DNA of 64,000 bases from Blastopirellula retiformator (GCF_007859755.1 NZ_SJPF01000001.1:1042082-1106081); one strand, 5' to 3'. Counted from the stretch's first letter, positions 41,989 through 51,237 are shown. Notes: generated by a model from the letters alone, not told the origin. Program-made: numbers and translations.

Positions 41989-42759
41989 CTACTCGTCCAA
42001 CTCCATGATCTCCACCTTGCGGAACTCGCACGGGTGGCTTTCGGACTGCAGCGAGATCGTGCCGCCGCTCAGCATCAGATCGCCATCTTTAGCCAGGCTT
42101 TTGGCGTGCGCGTCGCGGGCGTCGATCTGCGGCTTTTCGTATTCCAGGACCAGCTTGCCGTTGACGAAGTGTTTGATCTTGCCGTTGCCATGCACTTCGA
42201 CTTCGCAGGTGACCCATTCGTCTCCATGGAAAGTGTCGCTGCTGCTGTTGGTGCAGTGCGGCATGAACAGTTCGTCCTTCATCACGACGTTGGTGCCCGG
42301 CGTGCAGAGGTTGGCGGTCGAACGCTTGCCTTTGCCGCTACCGCCCAAAAGTTGAACTTCAATCGAAGCGGGGAAGTCTTGGTCTTTCGCCATCGTTTCC
42401 GGCGATTCGCCATGGATCATGATGCCGCTATTGCGAAACGCCCAGCCAGGACCTCCTTTGCACTGATCGCCGACAAAACGGTACTCAACCCGCAGGCGAT
42501 AGTTCGAGAACGGCTCGTTAAAGAAGATGTGCCCGAACGTTTCGTTGAACTCTGGATACTTCTCGGCGTCGTAACCGACCTTCATCACGCCATCTTCAAC
42601 GCGGAACGTGTTGCCGTAGTTTTCGCCGGCTTCGTGATAGCGAATCTTCGGCGTCCAGCCTTCCAGGTCTTTGCCATTGAACAATTGTCGCCACTTGCCT
42701 TCTTCGGCAAACAGGGCGCCGGTCATCAACAACGTCAATCCAAGGGCGAGAGCTCTCAT
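41989..42759 (-). CDS. Secreted DUF1080 protein (3-keto-disaccharide hydrolase-type domain)
   Basis: A 256-residue protein with a signal peptide (MRALALGLTLLMTGALFAEE). The mature part begins WRQLFNGKDLEGWTPKIRY, the DUF1080 start, and has the concanavalin-like beta-sandwich features FSNYRLRVEYRFVGDQ, NSGIMIHGESPETM, PASIEVQLLGG and ECRKVEIMEL-like end (CEFRKVEIMEL). Some DUF1080 members hydrolyse 3-keto-glycosides; others have no known activity. The start at 42759 begins the signal peptide; the upstream frame to 42810 is not supported. Confidence 0.9.
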   Translation of the reverse strand: MRALALGLTLLMTGALFAEEGKWRQLFNGKDLEGWTPKIRYHEAGENYGNTFRVEDGVMKVGYDAEKYPEFNETFGHIFFNEPFSNYRLRVEYRFVGDQCKGGPGWAFRNSGIMIHGESPETMAKDQDFPASIEVQLLGGSGKGKRSTANLCTPGTNVVMKDELFMPHCTNSSSDTFHGDEWVTCEVEVHGNGKIKHFVNGKLVLEYEKPQIDARDAHAKSLAKDGDLMLSGGTISLQSESHPCEFRKVEIMELDE

Positions 42760-42952
42760 GGGGGTCGCTTTCTTCGTGGAATGGGGGAATGTGAACGCTG
42801 CGTCGATCAATGGCAGCGATTTGGAGGCGTTTCCATTTCAACTATAGTCGATCAATCGGGAGTCGTCTTGCCGCCCAATGCGATTGACCCCAATCGAGTC
42901 TATTTTCACGGATGCTTAGAGGTTTTTCCCCACAGCGGCCAGTTTGAGCCGG

Positions 42953-44110
42953 CTAGGGGATCGCCGATTTGGGGGCGATCGGAGTTACATCTTGGAAGGT
43001 CTCGCCGAGGCGAATCTCGTCGAAGTCGGTGGAATAACGGCCCCGGATCGAAATCGTATCGAAGCGGAAGTCAGGCGTCGGCAGTCGGAGCGTCGAATCG
43101 GTATCCTGAGGGACCTCCGTCAGATCGGGATTGATCCAGATGGTGGCTTGTTCGGCCCCGGGACGAAATTCAATCCGCGCTACGATTATGACGCCTTCGC
43201 CTGATGGTTTTTCACTCGCGCGCAGATTGATCTCGGCGCGGTTGGTGACGGCGGCGACGGACCAGTTGCCGTTCGGAACATTCCGAAGTTTGCCCAGACG
43301 CAGACCAGCGTCATCGTCCCCTAATTGCAAGTAGGCGTACCGGCCATCGCCGCTGCTGTCAAACGACTGTGCCAGGAAACTGATCCAGAGTTGGCTGCCG
43401 TCAGCGCCAAGTTTGTCGCCATGGCGGAGCGAAGCGGACGCCGCGGAAACGTCAATCTTTCGGTGCGTATCGGACAAGGGGCCGGCGCTAGACCGCAGTT
43501 GATTTCCGACGCTCTGCAAAATGTTCCCAAATCGATCGGAGTATCCGAGCTGGCCAAACTGTCGCATATCCTGCGGCGTCCAGGGGTGGTCAGACGGATT
43601 CGCTTCGATAATCGAGACCAACGAGCCTGACTCGACCCAGGCGGCGGCGAAGCCTTCGCCGCCATCGCGGCCGTCGAGTCCACCTGTGGCCGGCCAGTCG
43701 CCCAGAGGCGGCGGAACCTCATCCGGCGGATAGTCGAAGCCTTCGTAGGCAAACGGGTGCGAGCGTCGCGGTTGCGGAAGAGTGCTGATCGTGGGAAGCA
43801 GCAAGCCGCCCAGAACGATCGCGATCAAAGCAAGGACCGCGCCAACGGCGCTCCAGCGCGAGAAACGTTGCGGTGGACCAGACGAACCGTCGAGCGAAGA
43901 CTGGGGCGATTCGTTTTCAAGATCCGGCAGCGGCGGAAGGGCCTGTAATTGCTGACGCAGATAGGAGTGCAAGAAGATCCGTCGAAAGGCGTCGTCGGCG
44001 TTCTCTTGGCGACGCTTAATCCATTCGGTGAGCGCGTCAGAGTCCGCGTCGCTCAGCGGTTCGCCGTCGAGATGGGCGTCGATCAATTCCAACGCGCGCC
44101 TCGTGTCCAT
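42953..44110 (-). CDS. Anti-sigma-type membrane protein with LamG-like domain
   Basis: A 385-residue protein. Residues 1-60 (RALELIDAHLDGEPLSDADSDALTEWIKRR) form a FecR/anti-sigma-type N-terminal helix bundle; a TM helix lies near 90-112 (SAVGAVLALIAIVLGGLLLP). The remaining 270 residues outside the membrane start FAYEGFDYPPDE and contain concanavalin/LamG-like strands (QLWISFLAQSFDSSGDGRY, VARIEFRPGAEQATIWINPD, FDEIRLGETF). Its start codon is 1 bp from the stop of an ECF sigma gene. This architecture is common beside planctomycete ECF genes. It probably sequesters that sigma factor and senses a surface ligand, by inference. Confidence 0.83.
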   Translation of the reverse strand: MDTRRALELIDAHLDGEPLSDADSDALTEWIKRRQENADDAFRRIFLHSYLRQQLQALPPLPDLENESPQSSLDGSSGPPQRFSRWSAVGAVLALIAIVLGGLLLPTISTLPQPRRSHPFAYEGFDYPPDEVPPPLGDWPATGGLDGRDGGEGFAAAWVESGSLVSIIEANPSDHPWTPQDMRQFGQLGYSDRFGNILQSVGNQLRSSAGPLSDTHRKIDVSAASASLRHGDKLGADGSQLWISFLAQSFDSSGDGRYAYLQLGDDDAGLRLGKLRNVPNGNWSVAAVTNRAEINLRASEKPSGEGVIIVARIEFRPGAEQATIWINPDLTEVPQDTDSTLRLPTPDFRFDTISIRGRYSTDFDEIRLGETFQDVTPIAPKSAIP

Positions 44111-44111
44111 T

Positions 44112-44675
44112 TTAGCCGTTGGCCCTTCCCAAACGCTGATTCACGCAATCGGAAAGTGCGGTTCGAATTCGCGACAGGGTGACGCGAACGGCAGCCGCCG
44201 ACATGCCTAACGCTGTGGCGATCTGGCGCGGCTTCATATCCTGGGCGTAACGCAACGTCAGCAGTTCGCGCGATCGGCCCGACGTCTGCGCCAGGCATTC
44301 GCGCAGCGCTTGCTGTTCCTCGGTCATCAGATCTTGGACACGGGCGCACGCCTCGACGAGGGCATCCATCGCTTCGCCGACGAAGACTAACTTTTCTCGT
44401 TTCTTGCCGCGGTAGAAATCGGCGATCTTGATCTTGGCGACCCACAGAGCCCAAGGAAGAAACGGGCGGCTGGGGTCATAGTCGTCAAAGCGAATCGCCA
44501 CCTCGGCGGCCACCTCTTGCAGCAAGTCCTCGGCGTCGGTGAACTGCGGCGCCGAGGCGATCACGAACGCCAAGACCGACGGTTGCGCTTTCACCCAGTT
44601 CCGCGCCAAGAGCTCGCGAGATTGTGCCGGAGTCAGTGCGTTGGTAGATGGCGTTTTCTTAATTGGCTGGTTCAT
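44112..44675 (-). CDS. ECF sigma factor
   Basis: A 187-residue ECF sigma factor. Region 2 (about residues 22-85) includes APQFTDAEDLLQEVAAEVAI and RPFLPWALWVAKIKIADFYR; region 4 (about 125-180) includes SRELLTLRYAQDMKPRQIATALGMSAAAVRVTLSRIR, a clear helix-turn-helix. The start MNQPIKK at 44675 is preferred; an in-frame ATG five codons upstream is possible. It is followed after 1 bp by a membrane protein with an anti-sigma-type N-terminus, so the two form an operon and a likely regulatory pair. Confidence 0.92.
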   Translation of the reverse strand: MNQPIKKTPSTNALTPAQSRELLARNWVKAQPSVLAFVIASAPQFTDAEDLLQEVAAEVAIRFDDYDPSRPFLPWALWVAKIKIADFYRGKKREKLVFVGEAMDALVEACARVQDLMTEEQQALRECLAQTSGRSRELLTLRYAQDMKPRQIATALGMSAAAVRVTLSRIRTALSDCVNQRLGRANG

Positions 44676-44913
44676 AAGGCCAAGTTGCAAAGAAAGGACG
44701 TAATGGCCGGGATTCAGGGCGATATCATTCGACTGTCAATACAGGTGGTCTTGTTGCCCTAAATGGCGGGTTTGTTCAGGTTTGATGAATTCGGCAGCGG
44801 ATCTGCTAACGAAATGCGGCGTCACGCGACATTCACATGTGCGGAGAATTGGGCCTTCGTTCGGCCCGGTCCGGCACGCGTTATCGTAGCATACTACTCC
44901 AGGATTTCGTTTG

Positions 44914-45873
44914 ATGCGTCGAGAAATAGAAGTTGCCGTTCGCCGTGGCTTTACCCTTGTTGAGTTGTTGGTGGTCATCGCGATCATCGGCGTGTTGATC
45001 GCCCTTTTGCTGCCGGCGGTACAGCAAGCCCGCGAGGCGGTCCGTCGAATCAGCTGCAACAACCAGAGCAAGCAACTGGGCTTGGCGCTGCACAACTACC
45101 ACGACACGTTCAACTCGATACCTCCGGGCAACTACGGCATGAGCGGCTCGGGCAGGTACGACGGCGCCAACTGGCGGGTGCTCGTTCTGCCGTTTATCGA
45201 GCAGTCGGCGCTGTTCGATCAGCTCGACTTCACCGGACGCTTTGAAGGGGACAATCTCGCAGGAAATGAGATTCTCCGGGAATTGATCGTGCCGGGACTG
45301 ATTTGTCCTTCGAGCGCTCTAGACCCGTTCTCCAATCCGCATGGCCGCAACGATGAAAAGGCGATGAATATCAGCTACGCCGGAATCTCTGGCGGCGCTC
45401 CCTCGACGACGCAACCGTTGGTCGGCTATATGGATTGCGGTTACGGTTGGTTCGCCAACAACGGCATGCTGCTAACCAACGAGGCGACGAAACTGCGCGA
45501 CGCGACCGACGGAACTTCCAATACGATGATCGTGGGAGAGCAATCCGGACTGACTGACGGTCAAGAGCTGACCGCAAATTACCGCGGCGGTTGGCATGGC
45601 GCCAGCAGCAAGGATAAGGCCAGTACGCCGACTTGTAGCAAGACCTGGTTCGCCGGGACGACCACGGTGCGATACAACCCGAACTACGACATCATCACCC
45701 CCGGCAACAGCTATCAATATCGTCACAACACGGTTCTGAACTCCTTTCACCCCGGCGGCGTCAACATTTTGCTGACCGACGGCAGTACCCGATTCATTTC
45801 CGATACGATCAGCTTAGAAACGCTTAAGAACCTAGCGGTTCGAAACGACGGTCAGGTGCTGGGTGAGTTTTAG
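44914..45873 (+). CDS. DUF1559 prepilin-like protein
   Basis: A 319-residue DUF1559 protein. The N-terminal prepilin signal is intact: VRRGFTLVELLVVIAIIGV, with Gly before the FTLVE cleavage site, then LLLPAVQQAREAVRR. The C-terminus has FHPGGVNILLTDGSTRFIS, the H-x9-DG motif. AGGA precedes the ATG at 44914 (an adjacent TTG at 44911 is not needed). It is followed by a lipoprotein gene, repeating the arrangement at 17162-18711. Confidence 0.93.
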   Translation: MRREIEVAVRRGFTLVELLVVIAIIGVLIALLLPAVQQAREAVRRISCNNQSKQLGLALHNYHDTFNSIPPGNYGMSGSGRYDGANWRVLVLPFIEQSALFDQLDFTGRFEGDNLAGNEILRELIVPGLICPSSALDPFSNPHGRNDEKAMNISYAGISGGAPSTTQPLVGYMDCGYGWFANNGMLLTNEATKLRDATDGTSNTMIVGEQSGLTDGQELTANYRGGWHGASSKDKASTPTCSKTWFAGTTTVRYNPNYDIITPGNSYQYRHNTVLNSFHPGGVNILLTDGSTRFISDTISLETLKNLAVRNDGQVLGEF

Positions 45874-45922
45874 CGTCAGCGTGGTTCGATTGGTCGATAG
45901 CCGCTTGGAAAAGGAATATTTT

Positions 45923-46351
45923 GTGAACAGCCTCGTATCACTTGTACTCGCGTCACCGCTCCTGTGTTTGTCTCTCGGATGTGGCCCACCGCAGCCTGAG
46001 GGGATTGTCGAAGGGAAGCTCCAATGTGATGGGCAAGCCGTCTCGGGCAACGCACGCGTCGTGTTGATGAGTATGCAGACCGGCACCGCGGTGGCGGCCG
46101 ATCTGGACGCCGAGGGCGTCTTCGCCGCTGAAAAGCGACTGCCTCCGGGGCACTACGTCGCTTTTCTCGTACCGAAGACCTATGATGAAGCGGCCCCCGA
46201 GGCGCCGACTGGCCGGAGTCGGGCGACAAAATCGAAAGATAGCGCCGGAGCCAGCGTCGTGCCGCGAAAATACTGGGACGAAGGAACCAGCCCGTGGCGC
46301 GTTGATGTAGTTGCTGGTCTGAATGACATCCAGTTGCAGGCCGATCGGTAA
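45923..46351 (+). CDS. Small lipoprotein paired with DUF1559
   Basis: A 142-residue protein starting at GTG 45923 (VNSLVSLVLASPLLCLSLGCG), with lipobox LSLGC and an AAGGAA ribosome binding site 8 bases upstream. The mature domain begins GIVEGKLQCDGQAVSGNARV and contains LPPGHYVAFLVP, which looks like a small carboxypeptidase-regulatory-like beta-sandwich. A longer frame from 45863 overlaps the DUF1559 gene and lacks a signal at its start. It pairs with the DUF1559 protein upstream; the next gene overlaps its 3' end. Confidence 0.75.
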   Translation: MNSLVSLVLASPLLCLSLGCGPPQPEGIVEGKLQCDGQAVSGNARVVLMSMQTGTAVAADLDAEGVFAAEKRLPPGHYVAFLVPKTYDEAAPEAPTGRSRATKSKDSAGASVVPRKYWDEGTSPWRVDVVAGLNDIQLQADR

Positions 46352-47210
46352 TCATCCACAGTCCATCGCCTTGCCGATCGCCTCTCCTTTGTTCTCCTTG
46401 TTGAAAGTTCGAATCTTCGTGAACTGTAGCCCGTTGGCGATCACGATTGCGCTGTTGTTCGCCTCGTTCGCCTCTGCCGAGACGCCGCAATCGCTCCGAG
46501 TACTTTCCTACAACATCCACCACTGCGAAGGCAGCGACGGGAAGGTCGACTTGCCGCGGATCGCCAAGGTGATCAAATCGGCGGCGCCTGACGTGGTGTT
46601 ACTGCAGGAGGTGGATCGCCACGTCGCGCGATCTGGAAATATCGATCAGGCGGTCGAAATCGGCAGGCTGACTGGGATGCATGTCGCGTTCGGCGGCAAC
46701 CTGAAGATTCGTGAGGGAGACTACGGCAACGCGATTTTGTCACGTTATCCGCTCCGCGACGTCGAGAACCGCCAGCTTCCCAACAGTAACGGTGGAGAGC
46801 CGCGCGGCGTGCTAAGCGTTGTCGTGACGGTGCCCAATGCCGAAGGGGAGCAAGATTGCCGCATTTTGGCGACGCATTTCGACCATCGACCCGCGCCTGT
46901 CGATCGTTTGGCCTCCGTCGACGATATCGAACAATGGCTCTCGACGGAGAATCGACTGGTCGTCTTGGGGGGCGATTTTAACGCGACGCAGGTAAGCTCC
47001 GTCTTGGAGCAAATAAGGAAGTCGTGGCGTCTGGCCGTCGATGGTCAGAAACCGACGTTTCCCGCGACCACGCCTAGTCGGCAGATTGACTTCATCAGTT
47101 ACCGCTCGCCGGCGCCGATCCAGGTCAGCGAAGTTCGCGTCTTGGACGAAGCGGTCGCATCGGATCATCGCCCGATCCTCGCGACGTTAATTCTGGCGGG
47201 CGACCAGTAG
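46323..47210 (+). CDS. Exported endonuclease/exonuclease/phosphatase (EEP) family protein
   Basis: A 295-residue EEP-superfamily metal-dependent phosphoesterase. Seen: RVLSYNIHHCEG (Asn metal ligand), VVLLQEVDRH (Glu), NAILSRYPL, VLGGDFNATQ (Asp/Asn) and SDHRPILATL (catalytic Asp-His), so the catalytic set is complete. A hydrophobic segment (NCSPLAITIALLFASFASAE, about 34-53) acts as signal peptide, implying export. The true start is uncertain: the ATG at 46323 overlaps the lipoprotein gene by 29 bp, while in-frame TTG/GTG codons near 46401-46422 would give a normal signal peptide. Substrate could be nucleic acid, phospholipid or a sugar phosphate. Confidence 0.85.
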   Translation: MTSSCRPIGNHPQSIALPIASPLFSLLKVRIFVNCSPLAITIALLFASFASAETPQSLRVLSYNIHHCEGSDGKVDLPRIAKVIKSAAPDVVLLQEVDRHVARSGNIDQAVEIGRLTGMHVAFGGNLKIREGDYGNAILSRYPLRDVENRQLPNSNGGEPRGVLSVVVTVPNAEGEQDCRILATHFDHRPAPVDRLASVDDIEQWLSTENRLVVLGGDFNATQVSSVLEQIRKSWRLAVDGQKPTFPATTPSRQIDFISYRSPAPIQVSEVRVLDEAVASDHRPILATLILAGDQ

Positions 47211-47225
47211 CATTTGGCGGGCGCG

Positions 47226-49160
47226 TCAGTTGGGCGTCGCCAGCGCTTGCCGGACGGCGGCCAGGTTTCGCTTGATGGTGGCGTTTTGTGGATCCACGGC
47301 GAGCGCCGCCTGTAGATGCTGGCGAGCCAGGTCGTAGCGCCCAACGCGGACGAAGAGGTCGGCGACGTTGTTGTGGGCCTCGATGTTTTGAGGGGCTAGT
47401 TGAATCGCCGTTAAAAAATGAATTGCCGCCTGCTTGTCGTCTTGCCCGGCCAGACAAACGCCGAGCAGATTGTGGGCGATCGGCTCGAGCGGATTGGCCG
47501 CCAACTCTTCACGCAGATATTTCTTCGCCTGTTCCTTGTCGCCAATTTCGATTTCAATCGCGGCCAGCATGAGCCGCATACGTGGAAAGTCATGACTAAT
47601 CTGATAGGCTTCTATTAGCTGTTCTTTCGCCTCCGCATACCGCTTTTGGTCGATCAGCATCGACCCGTAGTTAAAGCGAGCGGCGCCAAATCTTGGATTG
47701 TCGTCGATCGCTTGCTGGTAGCAAATTTCGGCCTGGCGGTAATCTTGCCGCTTGGTTTCCAGGATGGACGCGTAGTTGGTCAGCGTGCGATGGTCAGTAG
47801 GATTTAGCTCGTACGCCTTAGTAAAGAATGGCATCGCCTTGGCGTATTCGTTGCGTCTGGCGTAGTAGTTGCCGATGTTGGTGTAGCTGCGCCAATGATG
47901 CGGCGCTTTGTGCATCACGTCGGACCAGAGTGTAAGCGGAGTATCGTAGACGTCGTTGCGAAGCGTCGTAGTGATCCCGAGCGCAAGTGCGATCGCCCCT
48001 GCGGCCGTCGCTGCAATCTTGAATTGCTGCGTCGCTGGAGCGTAGCGGACGATCAACTCATATCCGCCAACAACCGCCATCGCCGCCAGCGTCAGCAGCG
48101 GAAGATACATCCGATGCTCAAACGCCAAGTCCATGATCGGCGCAAAGCTGGACGAGGGCGCCAGAATGATAAAGAACCAGCCGCCGAGAAAGCCGAGAGC
48201 CGGCGCTTTCCAAACCGCCCAGATCGTCAGACATAGCAGGATCACGATCGCCAGATCGGCGGCATAGAGCGCGGCGTGATTGTCCCAGGGTTGCCAGCCG
48301 TAGTCCAGGTTCTGCCCCTGCGGCCAGAACGCCAAGCGAATGTAATAAAGAATGACGGGGCCTTGATTCATCGCATAGGCAAGTGGCGATAATTGCTCGT
48401 TAAAGAGCGTCCCGCGCCGCGAGATGACGCTCCACTGCCAGGCGAGGAAAAAGGCGAGCGCCCCGAGTGCGACGAGAAAAAACGCGTAGTAGCCCCAGCG
48501 CTTGCGCCACAACTGCCGCCAACTGTCGGCGAGGAAAACGCGGTCATACCACAACGCCATGATCGGCGCCGCGGCCATCACTTCTTTGGTCCCCATCCCC
48601 AGCAGGCAAAAGCCGAGCGATGCGACGTACCAACTCCATTTACCGCTATCGGCCCCGCGAATCAGGCAGGCGATCATCGACAGGAAGAACAGTCCCATCA
48701 ACGATTCGTATCGCTGCACGATGTAGGTGACGCTCTGCGTCTGCAGTGGGTGCAGCGTCCAGACGAGCGTGATGATCCCGGCCAGCGGGATCGCTACGGC
48801 TGCGTACCGCTGGGAGAGTCTAGCAGACTCAAAGGTGCGCCAGACGAGCCAGTAGAGCACCAGCGCCGCACTTAGATGAATGACCAGATTGACCAGGTGA
48901 TAGCCGAAGGTGTTGATTCCACCTAGCCGGTAGTTCAGGCCGAAGGTCGCAGCGCCGACGACGCGGGGGCCGGGACGAACCCAGCTGTTCCAAGAGGAGG
49001 CGGCCAGACGCTGCGAGTGAGTCAGCATCATCTCGTCATCGAAGACGAACTCGCCCCGAAAGCTGTTGGCGTAGAAGATCGCTCCTAAGAGGACGATCAT
49101 CACGATCCAGAATCCATGCACGCGATAGAGCGGGGGCGAATTGGCGTGACTGGGAGACAT
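47226..49160 (-). CDS. Polytopic membrane protein with C-terminal TPR repeats (TMTC-like)
   Basis: A 644-residue protein. The N-terminal 395 residues hold about ten TM helices, with FRGEFVFDDEMML after the first, the loop position where glycosyltransferase-C-fold enzymes carry their catalytic Asp. The C-terminal 220 residues are TPR repeats (NEYAKAMPFFTKAYELNP, QDYRQAEICYQQAIDDNP, KRYAEAKEQLIEAYQIS, GRYDLARQHLQAALAVDP). This layout resembles TMTC-type O-mannosyltransferases and related bacterial proteins. A sugar-transfer role is inference. It converges on the EEP gene. Confidence 0.82.
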   Translation of the reverse strand: MSPSHANSPPLYRVHGFWIVMIVLLGAIFYANSFRGEFVFDDEMMLTHSQRLAASSWNSWVRPGPRVVGAATFGLNYRLGGINTFGYHLVNLVIHLSAALVLYWLVWRTFESARLSQRYAAVAIPLAGIITLVWTLHPLQTQSVTYIVQRYESLMGLFFLSMIACLIRGADSGKWSWYVASLGFCLLGMGTKEVMAAAPIMALWYDRVFLADSWRQLWRKRWGYYAFFLVALGALAFFLAWQWSVISRRGTLFNEQLSPLAYAMNQGPVILYYIRLAFWPQGQNLDYGWQPWDNHAALYAADLAIVILLCLTIWAVWKAPALGFLGGWFFIILAPSSSFAPIMDLAFEHRMYLPLLTLAAMAVVGGYELIVRYAPATQQFKIAATAAGAIALALGITTTLRNDVYDTPLTLWSDVMHKAPHHWRSYTNIGNYYARRNEYAKAMPFFTKAYELNPTDHRTLTNYASILETKRQDYRQAEICYQQAIDDNPRFGAARFNYGSMLIDQKRYAEAKEQLIEAYQISHDFPRMRLMLAAIEIEIGDKEQAKKYLREELAANPLEPIAHNLLGVCLAGQDDKQAAIHFLTAIQLAPQNIEAHNNVADLFVRVGRYDLARQHLQAALAVDPQNATIKRNLAAVRQALATPN

Positions 49161-49258
49161 CCGGTAATCTGATCGAGAGCGATTTCAAAACGACAAACCG
49201 TCTAGTTTCTCCGTTCTGTGTTCAGATCTTGTGAAGAATTTGTAAAGACTGCCGCGGC

Positions 49259-50821
49259 TTACAGCGTTGGCCCGACCAGCCAGGGGACGAACTCTTCTTC
49301 CCCGATTCCCAGCTTCTCGCTCTTGGTCGGCTTGCCGCTGGCGACCGCCAGGATCTCGTCGAAGATCTTCTCGCCCATGGCGTCGACCGAAACCCCGCTC
49401 AGAATCTCGCCGGCGTTAATGTCCATGTCATCGACCATCCGCTGGTACATCGGCGTGTTGGTGGCGATCTTGATCGACGGTGCCGGCTTACAGCCAAAGC
49501 AACTGCCGCGGCCGGTCGTAAAGACGACGACATTCGCCCCGCCGGAGACCATGCCGGTGACGCTGGCCGGATCGTAGCCTGGGGTGTCCATCACCATCAT
49601 GCCGCGCTTGCTCGGCGGTTCGGCGTATTGCAAAACGTCCACTAGGGCTGTGCACCCGGCTTTTGCGACGGCGCCAAGCGACTTCTCGGCGATCGTGGTG
49701 AGGCCGCCTTCTTTGTTGCCGGGCGAAGGATTGTTGTCGAGTTCGGCGCCAAACATCCCAACGTAGCCCTTCCACCATTCGATCCGCTCGATCAACTTGT
49801 CGGCGACGCTGACGCTTGTCGCACGGCGGGTTAACAGGTGCTCGGCGCCGTAGATCTCCGACGTTTCCGACAGGATCGAAATACCGCCGGTCGCGACCAC
49901 GCGATCGGCCGCCGCGCCAACGGCTGGATTGGCGGTGATGCCCGAGTAAGCGTCGCTGCCGCCACATTCGGTCGCTAGGACGATTTCGCTGGCCGGGATC
50001 GGTTGTCGGCGAACGTCGTTGACCCGCGGCAGCATTTCGACCAGTCTCGCGACGCCAGCTTCGATCGTTTTGGCGGTGCCTCCTTGATCTTGCATCGAGA
50101 GGATCAGCGGAGCGCCTGCCGGTTGCGAGGCGCCGCCGTCAAGCTGAAGCAGTTGCTCTTGCTGCACCAGGTAACCCATCGCCCCGGTCTCGCAGCCAAG
50201 CCCGATCAGCAGATAGCCGCCGATGTTGGGGTGCCGTGCGATGCCGGCCATGACCCGATTGAGCGTCTGGTGCATGTCGCCGCCAAATTGCATGCCGCAG
50301 CCGCTATGATGGGTGAAGGGGACAATGCCGTCGATATTGGGAAAATCGGCCAAGCGGCTTTGGTCAAACGCATGGGCGACATACTTGGCGACGCTGGCCG
50401 AGCAGTTGACGGTCGAAATGACCGCAATGTAGTTGCGCGTACCGGCCCGGCCGTCGGCCCGTCGGTAGCCGTCGAAGGTTCGCCCGGTGATCGGCGTTGG
50501 CGGCGGGGGCGTCTGGCTCGCTTTGGCGTACTCGAGGTGCAACTCGCCCAGGTGCAGATTGTGGCTGTGGACGTGTTCGCCTGGGGAAATCGGCCGCGAG
50601 GCGTAGCCGATGACCTGGCCATACTTGTAGACTGGCTCACCGGCCGGGATCGCCGCCAGGGCGACTTTGTGGCCAAATCGGACCTCTCCGATGGCCGTCA
50701 GAGAACCGCCTGAGAGGGCGAATTTCTCACCGCGGGCCAGCGTTTTGGCGGCTACGGCGACGTTGTCAGCCGGGTGAAGGTGGATAACGCTCGGCGGGGC
50801 AGAGGAGTGGGACGCGGGCAT
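49259..50821 (-). CDS. UxaA-family altronate/galactarate-type dehydratase
   Basis: A 520-residue fused protein. The N-terminal 95 residues form a SAF-like domain (VIHLHPADNVAVAAKTLARG, IPAGEPVYKYGQVIGYAS), and the rest is the UxaA/GarD dehydratase domain: FDGYRRADGRAGTRNYIAVI, FTHHSGCGMQF, ECGGSDAYSGITANPAVG, VVFTTGRGSCFGCKPAPSIKIA. By family it removes water from a sugar acid such as D-altronate to give a 2-keto-3-deoxy acid, using iron. No uronate isomerase or reductase gene is adjacent, so the substrate is open. It lies alone, divergent from the rpmF/fab cluster. Confidence 0.9.
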   Translation of the reverse strand: MPASHSSAPPSVIHLHPADNVAVAAKTLARGEKFALSGGSLTAIGEVRFGHKVALAAIPAGEPVYKYGQVIGYASRPISPGEHVHSHNLHLGELHLEYAKASQTPPPPTPITGRTFDGYRRADGRAGTRNYIAVISTVNCSASVAKYVAHAFDQSRLADFPNIDGIVPFTHHSGCGMQFGGDMHQTLNRVMAGIARHPNIGGYLLIGLGCETGAMGYLVQQEQLLQLDGGASQPAGAPLILSMQDQGGTAKTIEAGVARLVEMLPRVNDVRRQPIPASEIVLATECGGSDAYSGITANPAVGAAADRVVATGGISILSETSEIYGAEHLLTRRATSVSVADKLIERIEWWKGYVGMFGAELDNNPSPGNKEGGLTTIAEKSLGAVAKAGCTALVDVLQYAEPPSKRGMMVMDTPGYDPASVTGMVSGGANVVVFTTGRGSCFGCKPAPSIKIATNTPMYQRMVDDMDINAGEILSGVSVDAMGEKIFDEILAVASGKPTKSEKLGIGEEEFVPWLVGPTL

Positions 50822-50917
50822 GGCAGGGGCTCGGATGTGCGTAAATCGAGTGCTGTTAATAGCTTACAGCCCGTCGCGGCTTGCGGCAATCATTCTGCTA
50901 GAAGCGGGGACCGCCCT

Positions 50918-50946
50918 TTGACACGCTGGCCGAAGATTCCTAAAAT
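50918..50946 (+). promoter_or_regulatory. Near-consensus sigma-70 promoter of the rpmF-fab cluster
   Basis: TTGACA (50918-50923) matches the -35 consensus exactly; after a 17-base spacer comes TAAAAT (50941-50946), five of six for the -10 box. Transcription should start near 50953, leaving a leader of about 93 bases before rpmF at 51046. There is no other gene between. Confidence 0.8.
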
Positions 50947-51045
50947 GATCCGTTTACTCTGAGGCGATCGGGGCCGAGTGTAGTTTTCGCTCCCAAGCAG
51001 CAGGGATCCAGCTGGCCGCCAGTCTTAACGTAAAGCGAAGTCGCC

Positions 51046-51237
51046 ATGGCAGTACCGAAGCGTAAACAATCGAACTCTCGTACCGGAATGCGTCGCTCGC
51101 ACGACGCCCTGAAGGCTCGCGAACTGCAGTCCTGCTCGAACTGCGGAATCGCCGTACCGACGCATGTCGTTTGCCCGAACTGCGGCACGTACATGAAGCG
51201 GGCCATCATCAAAGACGAACAAGCCGCCGCCGAGTAA
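51046..51237 (+). CDS. rpmF: 50S ribosomal protein L32
   Basis: A 63-residue bL32 starting MAVPKRKQSNSRTGMRRSHD, the family hallmark, with a zinc ribbon formed by CSNCGIAVPTHVVCPNCG. It is a component of the large ribosomal subunit. Its position just before fatty-acid genes is the conserved rpmF-fab neighbourhood of many bacteria, but plsX and fabH, which usually come next, are absent here; fabD follows directly. Confidence 0.97.
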   Translation: MAVPKRKQSNSRTGMRRSHDALKARELQSCSNCGIAVPTHVVCPNCGTYMKRAIIKDEQAAAE

